This document shows, piece after piece, positions 8,501-19,700 of a stretch of DNA of 64,000 nt (the first letter of the stretch is position 1; each line of letters begins with the position of its first letter). The position numbers were made by a program, and so were the translations under genes. Below the pieces are notes generated by a model. That model was not told where the DNA came from, searched no databases, and saw only the letters and a list, made by a program, of their open reading frames with translations. The stretch comes from [Flexibacter] sp. ATCC 35208 (GTDB lineage Bacteria; Bacteroidota; Bacteroidia; Chitinophagales; Chitinophagaceae): assembly GCF_001975825.1 (NCBI RefSeq), contig NZ_MTKN01000013.1, positions 1 to 64,000 of the forward strand. Direction: 5' to 3'.

Positions 8501-11500
8501 TACCCCACTTGGCGATCCATTGGAAGTACAGGCCATCCTGGAGACCTATCAACCCGGACAGCGAAAACATCCCCTGCTTATTGGCAGCCTGAAATCCAAC
8601 ATCGGCCATCTGGAGTCGGCAGCTGGTATTGCCGCAATGGTAAAAGTCCTGTTATCATTCAAACACGGAATACTGCCACCCGATTTACATTTCAACAAAC
8701 CTAACCCGCTTATCCCCTGGGAAACAGGTAATATAAAAGTAGTCAATGAACCCACAGACTGGCCCGCCGGCAAAAAAAAGATGGCAGGAATCAGTTCCTT
8801 TGGTTTCAGCGGCACAAATGCCCATCTGATAATTGAATCCCCTGAGCTGATTACCTCCGTGCCACCTGTCAGAAGCAGTTACATATGCACGTTATCTGCA
8901 CACACACCGGATACATTGCAGGAGATGGTTGACATATTACTTTCTGCCCTGGAGCAGGAACAGGATAATATTGGTGAATGCTGTTATAATTTAAACAGGA
9001 GAAACCACCTGCTGGCATACCACTGGTATTGTGTTGCAGATAACAAAACACAACTGTTGAGTGCATTAAAAACATTTGAGGCCAGTCAGGTACACAAAAC
9101 AAAACAGCTACAACCACTGCTGGCTTTCCAGTTTACCGGACAGGGTTCTCAATATTCCGGCATGGGAAAAGAACTATATGAAGCTTATCCCGTATTCAGA
9201 AATGTTTTAGACGAATGCGACCGGATCTATCGTTTATACAATAACGGAATATCCATTACAGAGATCATTTTAAAGGATGACCCGGAAAAACGAATAGATC
9301 AGACGCGGTTTACACAACCAGCTCTTTTCTGCCTGTCCTACGCATTGTCTGCTCTTTATAAAAGCTTTGGTATTATGCCATCCATCGTACTTGGCCACAG
9401 CATTGGTGAAATTGCCGCCTCCTGCATGGCCGGACTATTTTCCCTGGAAAGTGGCATTCAACTCGTGAGTGAAAGAGCACGCCTGATGCAGGAATTACCA
9501 GCAGGTGGCGGTATGCTTTCATTACAGATCCCTGAAGCAAAAGCCAGGGAACTGATAGCTGCACAAAACTTTCAGTTACATATTGCCGGCGTGAATACCG
9601 CGGAGCAAACCGTCGTTTCAGGAACAACAGATCAACTGGAAAAACTGAGGGTATACATGAAGCAACAGGATATTCTTTGCTTTCCGTTGAATGTATCCCA
9701 TGCCTTCCACTCACCTCTCATGCAGCCAGCTGCAATATCTTTACTTGAAACAACAAAACACATCCCTTTTTATACAACCACCATTCCTGTTATTTCAAAT
9801 ATAACAGGGCAACTACTTACTACAGAACAACAAGCCGATCCTACCTACTGGTCTGAACATATGCTGCAACCGGTAAGATATTTGGATTCCCTTCAAACAT
9901 TACAGGAAACCGGGTGTACGATCTGCCTGGAAATTGGCCCCCACCCCATATTAACCAATATGGTGAAAGGGTTACCACTGCAAACAACGGATGCTGTTCC
10001 TTCACTCAAAAAAGGGAAGTCTGCCGTAAAACAATTCCTGGAAAGCCTTGCACTACTTCAACAATCCGGCATACAGGTTAACTGGAAAACCGGGGAACCC
10101 GGATTTCAGTTACGTCAGCAGGCGGTAATAACTTATCCTTTTCTGAAACAAGCATACTGGTTGCCGTTGACGTCAGGAAGATCCCAGGCATCCCCCCTGC
10201 CGGTTAAACATATTGCTGAAAACCGGAACATACAGGAAGTTGTTTATTCACCTGTAACAGCTTTATTACCGGAAGAGCAGACAACCATCACTTCGATGCT
10301 GATATTGTATGATGAACTGAAGGCAACTGCTCTCAACTGGCGACGCCAGCTCACCATACAGGGTATTACCGCGCTTACGGCCCACATTTCAGCTATTCCT
10401 GTCATACCTGCAGATACCACAGTCTGTTATCTGTCCAACCCTTTTGATGAAGAGTTACCTCTCATCAGTGAGCAGGAAGTATTGAATATGCTGCCCCTGA
10501 TAGAAAAGATCAATCATACAAACAACACACGATTGATCATTGTTACCAACAATGTACACCAGGAAAATACACTTGTCAATCTCAGCGGCAGCATGTTATG
10601 GGGTTTCTTTCTTTCCCTGAAAACTGAGCTGGATTACCTGCCGGTGAGCATCATTGATGTAAATGAACTGAATTACGAACCCGCTTTTACAGCTATTTCC
10701 AAACATCTTAATCAACTGGGATTACAACTGGTTATCAGGGATGGTAAATGGTTCGTACCAACTATGCAGTCAGTGTCTGGAAATAAACCACAAAAAGAAC
10801 TGATCATTCAGTCAGGCAAGGCATACCTTGTGACCGGCGGAATGGGCAGTATTGGTAAACAGGTAGTAACATGGCTGATACAGAAAGGTGCTACACATAT
10901 TGTAATTACCGGCAGAAGTACCTTATCGGATATACAACATCAACAGTTGCAATTATGGCAAAGTAAAGGATGTATCATTACTTATCTTTGTTGTGATATC
11001 AGTGACCAGGAACAATTTGCCCGGTTATTGGCAGCAACCTCCATTCCTCCCATTACAGGCGTGATTCATACAGCAGGTACCTTAAGCGATAAATTACTGA
11101 TCTCACATACACCCGAAAGCTTTACACCGGTATTTCCGGGAAAAGTTCAGGGTGCCTGGAATATACACCGGTTAAGTAAAGACTGGCAACTGGATTTCTT
11201 TGTACTCTTTTCTTCCACCGTGTCCTTACTGGGTAATACAGGACAAAGCAATTATGCTGCTGCTAATTCCTTCCTGAATGCATTGGCCTGTTACCGCAGG
11301 GAAAGACAACTCCCCTGCACAAGTATCTGCTGGGGCCCATGGCAGCATTCTGCTATGACTGCCGGACTCACTGCACAATTTGAACAACTGGGTATCCGTT
11401 CTTTTGAAGGCCCCGAAGCCCTGCAATCAATGGAAAGTATCATCAATGCAGCTCCCGTATATGCCATTATTGATGTACAACCGGCAACAGCAACACAATC

Positions 11501-11906
11501 TTTTCCCGGATGGCTGCACCCATACATTCCTGCTCATTGGGTGACCATTAAAAAGGAAACATCCACAACATATATAATACCCACGGACAAAGCCGGCATG
11601 CGTAAGCTGCTGGAGAAAACTGCCAGGGAGATACTTGGATTAAGAGCGGATGAATACCTCAATACAGACAGACCATATTTTGAAACAGGTTTTGATTCCC
11701 TGATGCTGAATAAATTCAAAAACAGTATTACCGCCACAACAGGTATTCAAATCCCGATATCACACTTTTTTCAATATCCGTCACTATCATTACTTGCAGA
11801 TCATCTGTTCAAAGATTTAACTATTACGCCGGTATCCCTGATTGAAGAAATCAGCCGGATTTCAGATGAAGAAATAGCCCACCTGTTAAACGCATATACC
11901 GTATAA
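5595..11906 (+). CDS. FAAL-ACP-KS-AT-KR-ACP starter and first extension polyketide synthase
   Basis: A 2103-residue assembly-line starter. Domains: fatty acyl-AMP ligase 1-560 (SSGSTGNPKG near 176); ACP near 600 (GFDSL); KS 655-1080 with active Cys in TACSSS near 830 and both His in HGTGTPLGDP and NIGHLE; AT 1170-1470 with GHSIGE near 1268 and HAFH near 1370, the malonyl-CoA signature; KR about 1560-1920 with TGGMGSIG near 1747 and the Ser/Tyr of FSSTVS and QSNYAAAN; final ACP near 2033 (GFDSL). It should activate a free fatty acid, extend it with malonate and reduce the product to a 3-hydroxy acyl chain; there is no DH or ER. LSD in the KR is compatible with a B-type ketoreductase, weakly. 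Its stop overlaps the next start by one base. Confidence 0.95.
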   Translation: MYQHFSQLSNINEVLLQRTLLSDQKIVFVSGTKQEEVVTHRQFVQEAQLLLGYFTANGIRKGDELIIQLEDNKKYLIALIACILGGIIAVPLATGSQHEHKQKIRNAWQIMHRPFLFTNNATATRLAQYFTDHHEADKIWWQQIQPSLLFWPDEFEETTNTINTNAAPDETAYLQFSSGSTGNPKGVMMSHSNVLHNTDAILTLSGGTPADHTIICWLPLTHDMGLIGCFFTAILGGLNLVVIPTTLFIRNPMIWMEKTHQHRATISYSPNFGFKYFLQEYKAREHNPDWDLSCMKVIYNGAEQISKPIVDDFAASLKDQHLGTVIRPSYGLAEATLIVSSHRLQAPIISVFANRLSIKEGCAIEFVTETTENSLEIVACGKAVNYASFRICDEKHQVLSDGWVGQIELKGQAITAGYYKCPDDQLFSPDGWIMTGDSGFIHDGDLYVVGRQKEVIIINGLNYYPYDMERVLDSENNQAFPITKTAAVGVPDETNSEALVIFVQSRLPEEQFLPIAAEARNIILQHFGLIVKDVVQIGRIPKTTSGKLQRTKLADEYIAQKKIQHHPPVHKKYLPLLKELISALCNMPDIQYDQPLTDLGFDSLKSTELINRLNNITGLSLRPTIVFEYTTIYKLAEYLENTTQNNIVSSPVKPATFEPVAIIGMNGIFPGNADNPEKLWEMLMNGIDPVAEIPAARWNVEQFKPGEQKGQGNVLTNLGSYTSHPELFDAGFFGISPKEAVSMDPQQRMLLETTFLALENAGYTLPEIRNTDTGVFVGLSHSEYVRAHMYADNPEKIDPYSLTGTMTSTAAGRLSYFFDLSGPAIVINTACSSSLVAVHYACQSLQSGDCSMALAGGVNLILTPETTIALSEIQALAADGRCKTFDADADGYGRGEGCAMIVLKRLDKALEDGDTISGIIRSSAVNQDGKSNGLTAPNVVAQRQLLSKAIQTAGIDPEEVRYIETHGTGTPLGDPLEVQAILETYQPGQRKHPLLIGSLKSNIGHLESAAGIAAMVKVLLSFKHGILPPDLHFNKPNPLIPWETGNIKVVNEPTDWPAGKKKMAGISSFGFSGTNAHLIIESPELITSVPPVRSSYICTLSAHTPDTLQEMVDILLSALEQEQDNIGECCYNLNRRNHLLAYHWYCVADNKTQLLSALKTFEASQVHKTKQLQPLLAFQFTGQGSQYSGMGKELYEAYPVFRNVLDECDRIYRLYNNGISITEIILKDDPEKRIDQTRFTQPALFCLSYALSALYKSFGIMPSIVLGHSIGEIAASCMAGLFSLESGIQLVSERARLMQELPAGGGMLSLQIPEAKARELIAAQNFQLHIAGVNTAEQTVVSGTTDQLEKLRVYMKQQDILCFPLNVSHAFHSPLMQPAAISLLETTKHIPFYTTTIPVISNITGQLLTTEQQADPTYWSEHMLQPVRYLDSLQTLQETGCTICLEIGPHPILTNMVKGLPLQTTDAVPSLKKGKSAVKQFLESLALLQQSGIQVNWKTGEPGFQLRQQAVITYPFLKQAYWLPLTSGRSQASPLPVKHIAENRNIQEVVYSPVTALLPEEQTTITSMLILYDELKATALNWRRQLTIQGITALTAHISAIPVIPADTTVCYLSNPFDEELPLISEQEVLNMLPLIEKINHTNNTRLIIVTNNVHQENTLVNLSGSMLWGFFLSLKTELDYLPVSIIDVNELNYEPAFTAISKHLNQLGLQLVIRDGKWFVPTMQSVSGNKPQKELIIQSGKAYLVTGGMGSIGKQVVTWLIQKGATHIVITGRSTLSDIQHQQLQLWQSKGCIITYLCCDISDQEQFARLLAATSIPPITGVIHTAGTLSDKLLISHTPESFTPVFPGKVQGAWNIHRLSKDWQLDFFVLFSSTVSLLGNTGQSNYAAANSFLNALACYRRERQLPCTSICWGPWQHSAMTAGLTAQFEQLGIRSFEGPEALQSMESIINAAPVYAIIDVQPATATQSFPGWLHPYIPAHWVTIKKETSTTYIIPTDKAGMRKLLEKTAREILGLRADEYLNTDRPYFETGFDSLMLNKFKNSITATTGIQIPISHFFQYPSLSLLADHLFKDLTITPVSLIEEISRISDEEIAHLLNAYTV

Positions 11907-13645
11907 TGAAAAAATACTACGTCGGTTTATCCAGCACCTTTCATGATTCTTCTATTGCAATTCTGAATGACCAGGGAACAGTGCTTTTTGCAGAAGCAAC
12001 AGAAAGAAAATTACAATATAAACGGGGATTAAGTTGCCCTGCTGATAACTTCGATATAGGCCGCACACTGAAGAAATATTGTGATAAAGATGCTTCGTTC
12101 GTTATTGCAACTTCCTGGAGTGAGGATTACCTGCAATTGCTGAACAGGATGGAAAGGATGAACTTTTTTTCTGAGAAATCACTCACTAATCCCAAACTGC
12201 AGCTGCCTTCAAAATATATCTTTCCCAAGGCGTCTATTTACGCTATCCTGAAACTGCAACATCAATATCTGAAAAATGCCGGAACAGGTAGCCTGCTGGC
12301 TATTCAGCAACAATTTTCCGGCAGTGCTGTGAGCTTCAGAAGTTATCCGCATCATCATACACATGCAGCATATGCCTGTTACAGTAGTCCTTATGAAGAT
12401 GCTGCCTGTGCAATTATAGACGGTTATGGAGAAGGTGGTTCTATCTCTCTTTTTAATTACCAGAACGACCAGTTGAAAGAAGTGAGCCTGCATAAAGGTC
12501 CTCAAAGCCTCGGATGGATTTACGAGATGATTACCACCTTGTGTGGTTTTGACTGGTTTACCGGTGAGGAATGGAAAGTGATGGGGCTTGCACCTTACGG
12601 CAATATTATTCCGGAGGCGCATAGCTTATTGAAAGAACTCTGCTGGTATGACAATAAGCGATTACATTATCCGGATGATGAAAAAATCATCACCATTACC
12701 GGCAAACTACAGGCATTTAAACGTTTACCGGAAAGTAGTCCCTGGTCAGCGGCAGACCTGGCTTTTACAGGACAAACATTTTTTGCAGAGCTGACAACGT
12801 TGCTGCTGAAAGACCTTGAATCCATGAAACTCTCGTCCAACCTTGTAATTGGAGGAGGATGCGGATTAAACTCTTCCTTTAACGGAACGGTCACTTCACA
12901 AACCGGGTTTGCCCGGTTGTTTGTGCCCTCCGCACCGGCAGATGATGGCAATTCCATTGGAGCAGCCATGCTTGCCTTAAAAGAAGATAACCCCGACATT
13001 CGCTTAGGTAGCAAACCTTTCTTCTCTCCTTACCTGGGTTCTGTTATACAGGAAGATGCCATTAAAAGAATGTTACAGCTGGGAAATATCAGTAAGATCA
13101 GGCACCTCCCACTGAGTATTCACAAAGAAACAGCTGTTAAACTGGCAGAAGGCAAGCTGGTGGCATGGGTACAGGGACGCGCAGAATTCGGACCACGATC
13201 CCTGGGAAACCGTAGTATACTCGCCGATCCAAGACCGGCAGACATGAAAAACCGCATTAATTCGAATGTGAAATTCAGGGAAGAATTCAGACCATTTGCG
13301 CCTTCCATTCTTCATGAATATGGACATGATTATTTTGAGAACTATGAGGAAACACCTTATATGGAACGTACCCTGATATTCAAAGAAGCCGTGAAAGAAA
13401 AAATACCGGCGGTAGTGCATGCAAATCATACCGGTCGCCTGCAGACAGTAAAAAAGGAGTGGAACAGTGCTTATTATAAATTGATTAAATCATTTTACGA
13501 TATTACCGGTGTACCAATCGTATTAAATACAAGTCTCAATATCATGGGCAAACCCATCCTGCATTCCCTGGAAGATGCCATCGGCATGTTTTATACTACA
13601 GGACTGGATGTATTGGTGGTAAATGATTATATGATTGAAAAATAA
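11906..13645 (+). CDS. O-carbamoyltransferase, NodU/CmcH/TobZ family
   Basis: A 579-residue protein of normal family length. The N-terminal half carries the HHHTHAAYA block (His residues about 149-153) and the ID/GYGEGG nucleotide-binding segment near 171. The C-terminal half carries GGCGLN near 318 and the GRAEFGPRSLGNRSI and FRPFAPS blocks near 428-470. Family members transfer a carbamoyl group from carbamoyl phosphate, through carbamoyl-adenylate, to a hydroxyl. Its start overlaps the stop of the FAAL-PKS gene (taATGa), so translation is coupled. Likely acceptors are a hydroxyl of the acyl chain made by the KR domains or a Ser/Thr/hydroxy-Asp side chain; the sequence does not decide. Puwainaphycin-type clusters contain a comparable enzyme. 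Confidence 0.92.
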   Translation: MKKYYVGLSSTFHDSSIAILNDQGTVLFAEATERKLQYKRGLSCPADNFDIGRTLKKYCDKDASFVIATSWSEDYLQLLNRMERMNFFSEKSLTNPKLQLPSKYIFPKASIYAILKLQHQYLKNAGTGSLLAIQQQFSGSAVSFRSYPHHHTHAAYACYSSPYEDAACAIIDGYGEGGSISLFNYQNDQLKEVSLHKGPQSLGWIYEMITTLCGFDWFTGEEWKVMGLAPYGNIIPEAHSLLKELCWYDNKRLHYPDDEKIITITGKLQAFKRLPESSPWSAADLAFTGQTFFAELTTLLLKDLESMKLSSNLVIGGGCGLNSSFNGTVTSQTGFARLFVPSAPADDGNSIGAAMLALKEDNPDIRLGSKPFFSPYLGSVIQEDAIKRMLQLGNISKIRHLPLSIHKETAVKLAEGKLVAWVQGRAEFGPRSLGNRSILADPRPADMKNRINSNVKFREEFRPFAPSILHEYGHDYFENYEETPYMERTLIFKEAVKEKIPAVVHANHTGRLQTVKKEWNSAYYKLIKSFYDITGVPIVLNTSLNIMGKPILHSLEDAIGMFYTTGLDVLVVNDYMIEK

Positions 13646-13647
13646 TC

Positions 13648-13702
13648 AAACTTATCTTTTTTTACCAGCCCCAATACAGGGCTGGTAAAAAAAGATAGTT
13701 TT
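13648..13702. terminator. bidirectional terminator between the convergent cluster arms
   Basis: A near-perfect inverted repeat of 24 bases per arm (13648-13671 and 13679-13702) with one mismatch and a 7-base loop. The GC core accagccc/gggctggt is flanked by A/T runs on both sides, so it can stop transcription from both directions. It overlaps the stop codon of the minus-strand NRPS. Confidence 0.92.
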
Positions 13703-16700
13703 AAAAGAATATGTTATTAAAGACTTCCCGGTATACCGCAAGATTTTGTTGCAGATTGTCCTGATCCAGCATAGCCGCATGTGAACCATAACCATTGTAA
13801 ACTATTACCCTGCCTGCAGTTATTTCCTGCCAGGCCTGCTGCCGTTCTGTATTATGCCTGTTTTCAACAGAACTGATATAATAAATGTCTGCATTAATAT
13901 AACCACTATCACAAAGCTGGTGGATAAACCTGGCAGAATTTTCAATATGCCTGCGCATCATTTCTTTTGTTGCCACACTGCTGTTTAGTACCATGGCTCT
14001 TGGATCTGCCAGATATTCATCAGCAATCTGACGGATCGTTTGTTCATCTATAGGTGAAGCTTGTATAAATCTCCTGGAGTCAAGAAATACCAGGGCTTTT
14101 ACAATTCTTCCGGCAGCTTCCAAAGCGGAGGTTACATGATAACTCAAACTGCCTCCTGCAGAAAAACCACAGAATACCAGCTCTCCTTCCGGTTGTAATA
14201 ACTGTACAATAGCAGCCATCTCCGCAATCGTATCGCCTTCAATAAAGTTAATGCCGATCACCCGGAAATCATCCAGGCAGGTGGCCAGTCCTTTGAAGCC
14301 AATCGCATATCCTACTGCCGGCGGGAAAAAGAAAACCGTTTTATCCGGGTTACCTTCCTTCAATATTACATAACCGGATTCTACTTTACTTTCAGTTCCG
14401 GAAATATATCGCCTGATCGTATCTGCAAAATCTTTCAGTACAGGGTCATGATACAGCTGAATAACCGGTAATAGAATGTCGTATTTTTTTTGAACAGCAC
14501 TGATGATCCGGAATGCCTTAAGGCTGTGTCCCCCGGTTTCAAAGAAATTATCTGCTGTTGAAACCTGTATGCCCAGTTCACTTTCCCATAATTCAACCAG
14601 ATAAGATTCCAGGTCATCCTGGGGGGGGATATTCACGGAGTCGTACATAATGTTTACAGGAGAAGGTAACTTTTCCCGGTCAACTTTTCCATTGCCGGTT
14701 AGTGGAATCTTCTCAACAGGCATATAATATGGAGGGATAAAATGTGCCGGTAAAGTTGCTGCCAGGAACAGCCGGAGTTCACTGGCCGGTACCTCCTGAT
14801 CCTTAAATACAATATAGGCTACCAATGCCGGCATTCCCATTACGTTTACCGCAATAACACAAGCCTCCCTGATAGCGGCATGTTCCTGTAAGCGGCAAAC
14901 AATTTCACCAGGTTCTATGCGATAACCACGAATCTTCACCTGGTTGTCTATCCTCCCCAAAAATTCGATATTTCCATCCGGCATCCATCTGCCCATGTCT
15001 CCGCTTATATATATTTTTCCTATGCCGGTTATAGGATCAGGTATAAATTTCTGACTGGTCAGTGCTTCTTTTTTATAATAACCTGCAGATACACCATCCC
15101 CTCCCACCAGTATTTCACCCGGCACTCCTGCTGCACAAAGCTGCATCTGTTTGTTAACGATATATACGGTTACTCCTGGTAGTGGTTTACCGATACAGGA
15201 TTCTCCGCCGGCATGCAGGATTTCCTGATCGGTTACCTGGTGCCATGTAACATGCACTGTTGTTTCGGTAATACCATAGAGGTTGTAAAGTGCTACCTTA
15301 TCATGTCCTTTGATGGATAACCAGCTGCGTAATTTAACGAAGTCCAGTATGTCTCCTCCAAAAATAACCAAACGAAGTGCTGTATTTTCCAGTGTCGCTG
15401 TTGTGCTGATCATGATTTCCGTCAGCTGATAAAAGGAAGCCGGTGTCTGGTTAAGTACAGTTACACCTTTGTTTATGATGAGATCAAGGAATGTGGTACC
15501 ATCTCTTACCTGTTCCCTGCCCGGAATATATAATGAGCCCCCATTTACCAGTGCACCAAATATTTCCCATACAGAAAAATCAAATGCCGGGGAATGCGCC
15601 ATTATCCATTTATCTGCTGCTGAGAAAGCGAAACACGCTTTCTGCTGCAGAAACAGATGGCTCAGATTGCGGTGCATTACCTGGCAGCCCTTAGGCTTTC
15701 CGGTAGAGCCGGAAGTATAGATGATATAAGCAATATCGTCTCCGTATATATCAGGAAATACGGCATCATCATTATTATGCTCAGGCAAATCTTCCATCAG
15801 TATTATGAGCGGAAAAAGTTGTTCCGTCAGATCCTCAATAAACCCCGCACTACTGATAATGGCCTTCACTTCGCTATCGGATGCGATATACATTTTACGT
15901 TCCGTTGGATATTCCACATCTACCGGCACATAAGCAGCCCCTGCCTGTAATACTGCGAGAATAGCAATCACAAGATCTGCAGAAGGTGGCAGGCAAATCA
16001 GTACCCGGTCTCCTTTCCGGATCTGATGGGTTTTTATCAGCCATCCGGATAGGCGGGCTGCTTTTTGCATCATTTCAGAATAGGAGAATATTTCTTTTGC
16101 ATCTTCAAGTGCTGTGTTACGAGCATGAATCCGTGATATATTAGCAATGGCAGTCAACAGGTTGATAGCCGGATTAAATGCACCGGCAGATTGTCCTGCT
16201 TTTATCAATGCTGCGCGTTCTCCAGCAGATAGTATATCCAGTTTTGCAACCGGCAGGTTATCAGGAGCAATGATGGCCTCCATTAGATGCAACAGGTTAG
16301 CCGCTGTTTTTTCTATCAGTGTATCTGTATAGCGATGGCGGTTATACATAAAACTGATCATGAAGTTTTCTCCAGGATAGATCACAATGGCCAGCGGGTA
16401 TCCTACCTGCCCGAATCCTTCTTTTGAAGTGATTGTTATTTCAGATTCGTCTACAGTACCAAGCGGATAATTCTCAAATACCATCACATGATCCAGTAAA
16501 TCTTTTTTAAGTGCACTACACGACTGAATTTCTGCCAGTGAAAGATGCTGGTGCGCCTGTATGGAAGACAGGTAATTCCTTATGCGGGAGAACAATTCGC
16601 CGATACTGGTGTATTCATTCCAATGGATGCGGATAGGCAGTGTATTAATAAAAAGACCTAACAGGTCTTCCATCCCTTCCATATCTGCCGGCCTGCCGGA

Positions 16701-19700
16701 AACAGTTACCCCAAACACGACATCGGCCGTATTGTTATATTTCCCTAATAATATCCCCCAGGCCACCTGCATGAATGTACTGGGCGTAATTTTATGCTGA
16801 CGACAGAATAACGCTATTTTACCGGTAAGTACTTCCGGTACTGTTAACGTATATTCAGCCCGGTCATATACCGTGCTGGTAACACTTCCGTTGGTGGCGG
16901 GCAGTGCTGCTACCGTTGTATAATCTTCCAGGTACTCTTTCCAGAATGAAAGCGATGCGGTATTATCTGCAACTCCTTTCCACTCCAGGAAGCGGGTAAA
17001 GGAGGTATACTTTTTCCACACAGGTGTAACACCTTTACACAATGCTTCATAACATTCCATCATCTGCTGCACAATAATCTGGAAGCACCAGCCATCCATG
17101 ATGATATGATGATAGGACCATAACAACTGTGATTTCCCCTCCTGCAGAAATAGGGTAGCCCTGAGCAAAGGACCTGCTGTAAGGTCAAATCCTTCATTGA
17201 TCCAGGCTGTTTTTGTGTGGCTAACCTGTTCTTCACTGAACTGCCGTAAGTCCACGATGTTCAGCACAGGTGCATGATCATCAGCAATTGTGCAGTAAAG
17301 TCTGAAATTTTCATCTTCTGCAAAACGGAGCCGCAGGATATCAAAATGTAATACTGCTTCCTGAACGGCCCTTTGCAGATGATGCGGTTGAATGTTTCCT
17401 GTTATTTCAAAATGCCTGATTATATTATTGGCAGCAGAGCCGGGGAATGCTTTATAATGGAAATACATGGCTTCCTGCATCGGCAATAATGCATAACGCC
17501 TCTTCTCAGGCTTCAGAAAAGCAGCAAGCGCCTGCACACTGGTATATTCAAAGATATCAGCCAACTGGCATTTCAGTCCCTTTTTATTTAACCTGGCTAT
17601 TATCTGAATAGCTTTAATAGAATCTCCACCTGATTCAAAAAAATCACTTGATGCTACAATAGTAAGCCCCAGTATTTCAGACCAGGTGGTTGCTATCAGC
17701 GTTTCTGTTTCATTCATTACAGCATTACTACCAGCTACTTTATTGATTACCAGGTAAGGATCCGGGAATGCTGTATAATCCACCTTACCATTCGCAGTAA
17801 CCGGTAATGTATTTATCCTCACAAAGAAAACAGGGAGCATATAATCCGGTAGTGTTTCAGATAGCTTTTTACGCCATAACTGGCTATCAATTTCTGTCGG
17901 GGATAAATAGTAACAAACAAGTTCTTCTCCAAATGACCGGGAAGGGATCAGCTTCAAAAAGATGTCCGTAATACCCTGCTGCTGTAATGCCCTTTTTATC
18001 TCTTCCAGCTCAACCCTATGCCCGTGTATCTTAACCTGTCCATCTTTTCTTCCATCCAGGAAAACAGTTCCATTCCCCATCAGGTAACCGGTATCCCCCG
18101 TATGGTATACACGTATCGTTTTTCCATTCAGTACTATGTTCCTGAATTTCTCCTGGTTCAGATCGTCCCTGTTATAATATCCTTTGGCCACCCCTGCTCC
18201 TGCAATAAGTATTTCACCTTTTTCACCGGGTACACAAAAGCGACCCTCATCATTCACAATATATACTTCATTTCCACTTACAGGCTTTCCTACAACAGGT
18301 TTATTGCCGAAAGACACCAGGGTTTCCGGTGTAATGAGATGAAAGAGCGTACCAATTGTTGTTTCAGTAGGACCATAGTGGTTCACAAAAGAGATGTCCT
18401 TTTTGATCCGGGAAAAGCGGGTAAGACCGGCTGTATCAATTTTCTCTCCTCCTGAAAAGATCAGTCGCAAAGCGGAACCTGCCAGTTCTTTTATATTCTC
18501 CGCCTGTAATAACAGATAAAATACGGATGGTGTAAGTTTTAGAAAAGTAATTTCCTGCTCCCGGATATAAGAGACCATCCATTCTGCCTGTTGCCGGTGT
18601 GCTGCAGGAACGATATGAATGGCAGCACCTGCCGTTAAACAACCCCATAAACTTGTATAGCCAAGATCATATGCATAGGATGCCTGCAGGATACTCTGAT
18701 CTGTTTGGGTGATATGAAATGTCTGTTGCAGCCAGTTGGTATAATTCAGCAAATTTGCGCCTGTAATCATTACTCCCTTTGGTTTTCCTGTAGTACCGGA
18801 AGTATAGATCATATAAGCTGTTTCTGTGCCGTCAAAATCACAAACAGTTAATGGTAACCCATGATCCTGACAAAGCCCGGACAGGGCTGTTACTGATAAG
18901 TGAGACGTTTCCTGTATATCTGAAATAATGCATTTCACAGCTACATCCGACAGTATATGCTGTATCCTGGCAGGAGGATTACTACTGTCCAGGGGAACAT
19001 AAGCAGCACCTGCTTTCATTACTGCCAGCAGCGCAACCGGCAGCCACTGATTTTCGTTCATCATTACGCCTACAAAATCACCTGCTTTTACATCGTACCT
19101 GTGTACCAGAGAAGCTGCTGCCAGGTCAGAATAACGGTTCAATTCATCATAAGTAAGATCGCCCGACAAAGAGCGCACAGCCATATTTCCCGGCACCCGG
19201 GCAGCAACAGCACGGAAGGCATCCACTACATGAAGGAAAGGAGCAGATGCTACTTCCCTTCCGGCAGCTACCTGTTCAGCAAAGGTCTGACGAAACAATG
19301 CCGTGCGTCCTGCCAGGCCTGCATGTTCATTTAATACGGATACGTACAGGCTCAACATCAACCGGATATCTTCCTCCCTGAAATAATCAGGATTATACCA
19401 GTATGAAATTTCCACAGACTTTTCCTGTTCTGTGATCTGGCATTTCAATTTTTCTCCCTGTATCCATTGAAATACTGTTTCTATAATATTTTCGGTGTGA
19501 ATGTACCCAAACTGATAATCATATATTTTATCAGAGGTAGTGTATAACTGAAACGTTTTAATATTCTGGAGGTTATGATCCACATATTGAAAAAGATCAG
19601 GCTGGTCTTTTTTAATGGTAAAGGGCAATACCTTACTCAATAAGCCTACCGTGGAACTTAATTCATCAAATTCTCTTCCATAACATTCCAGGCCAACAGA

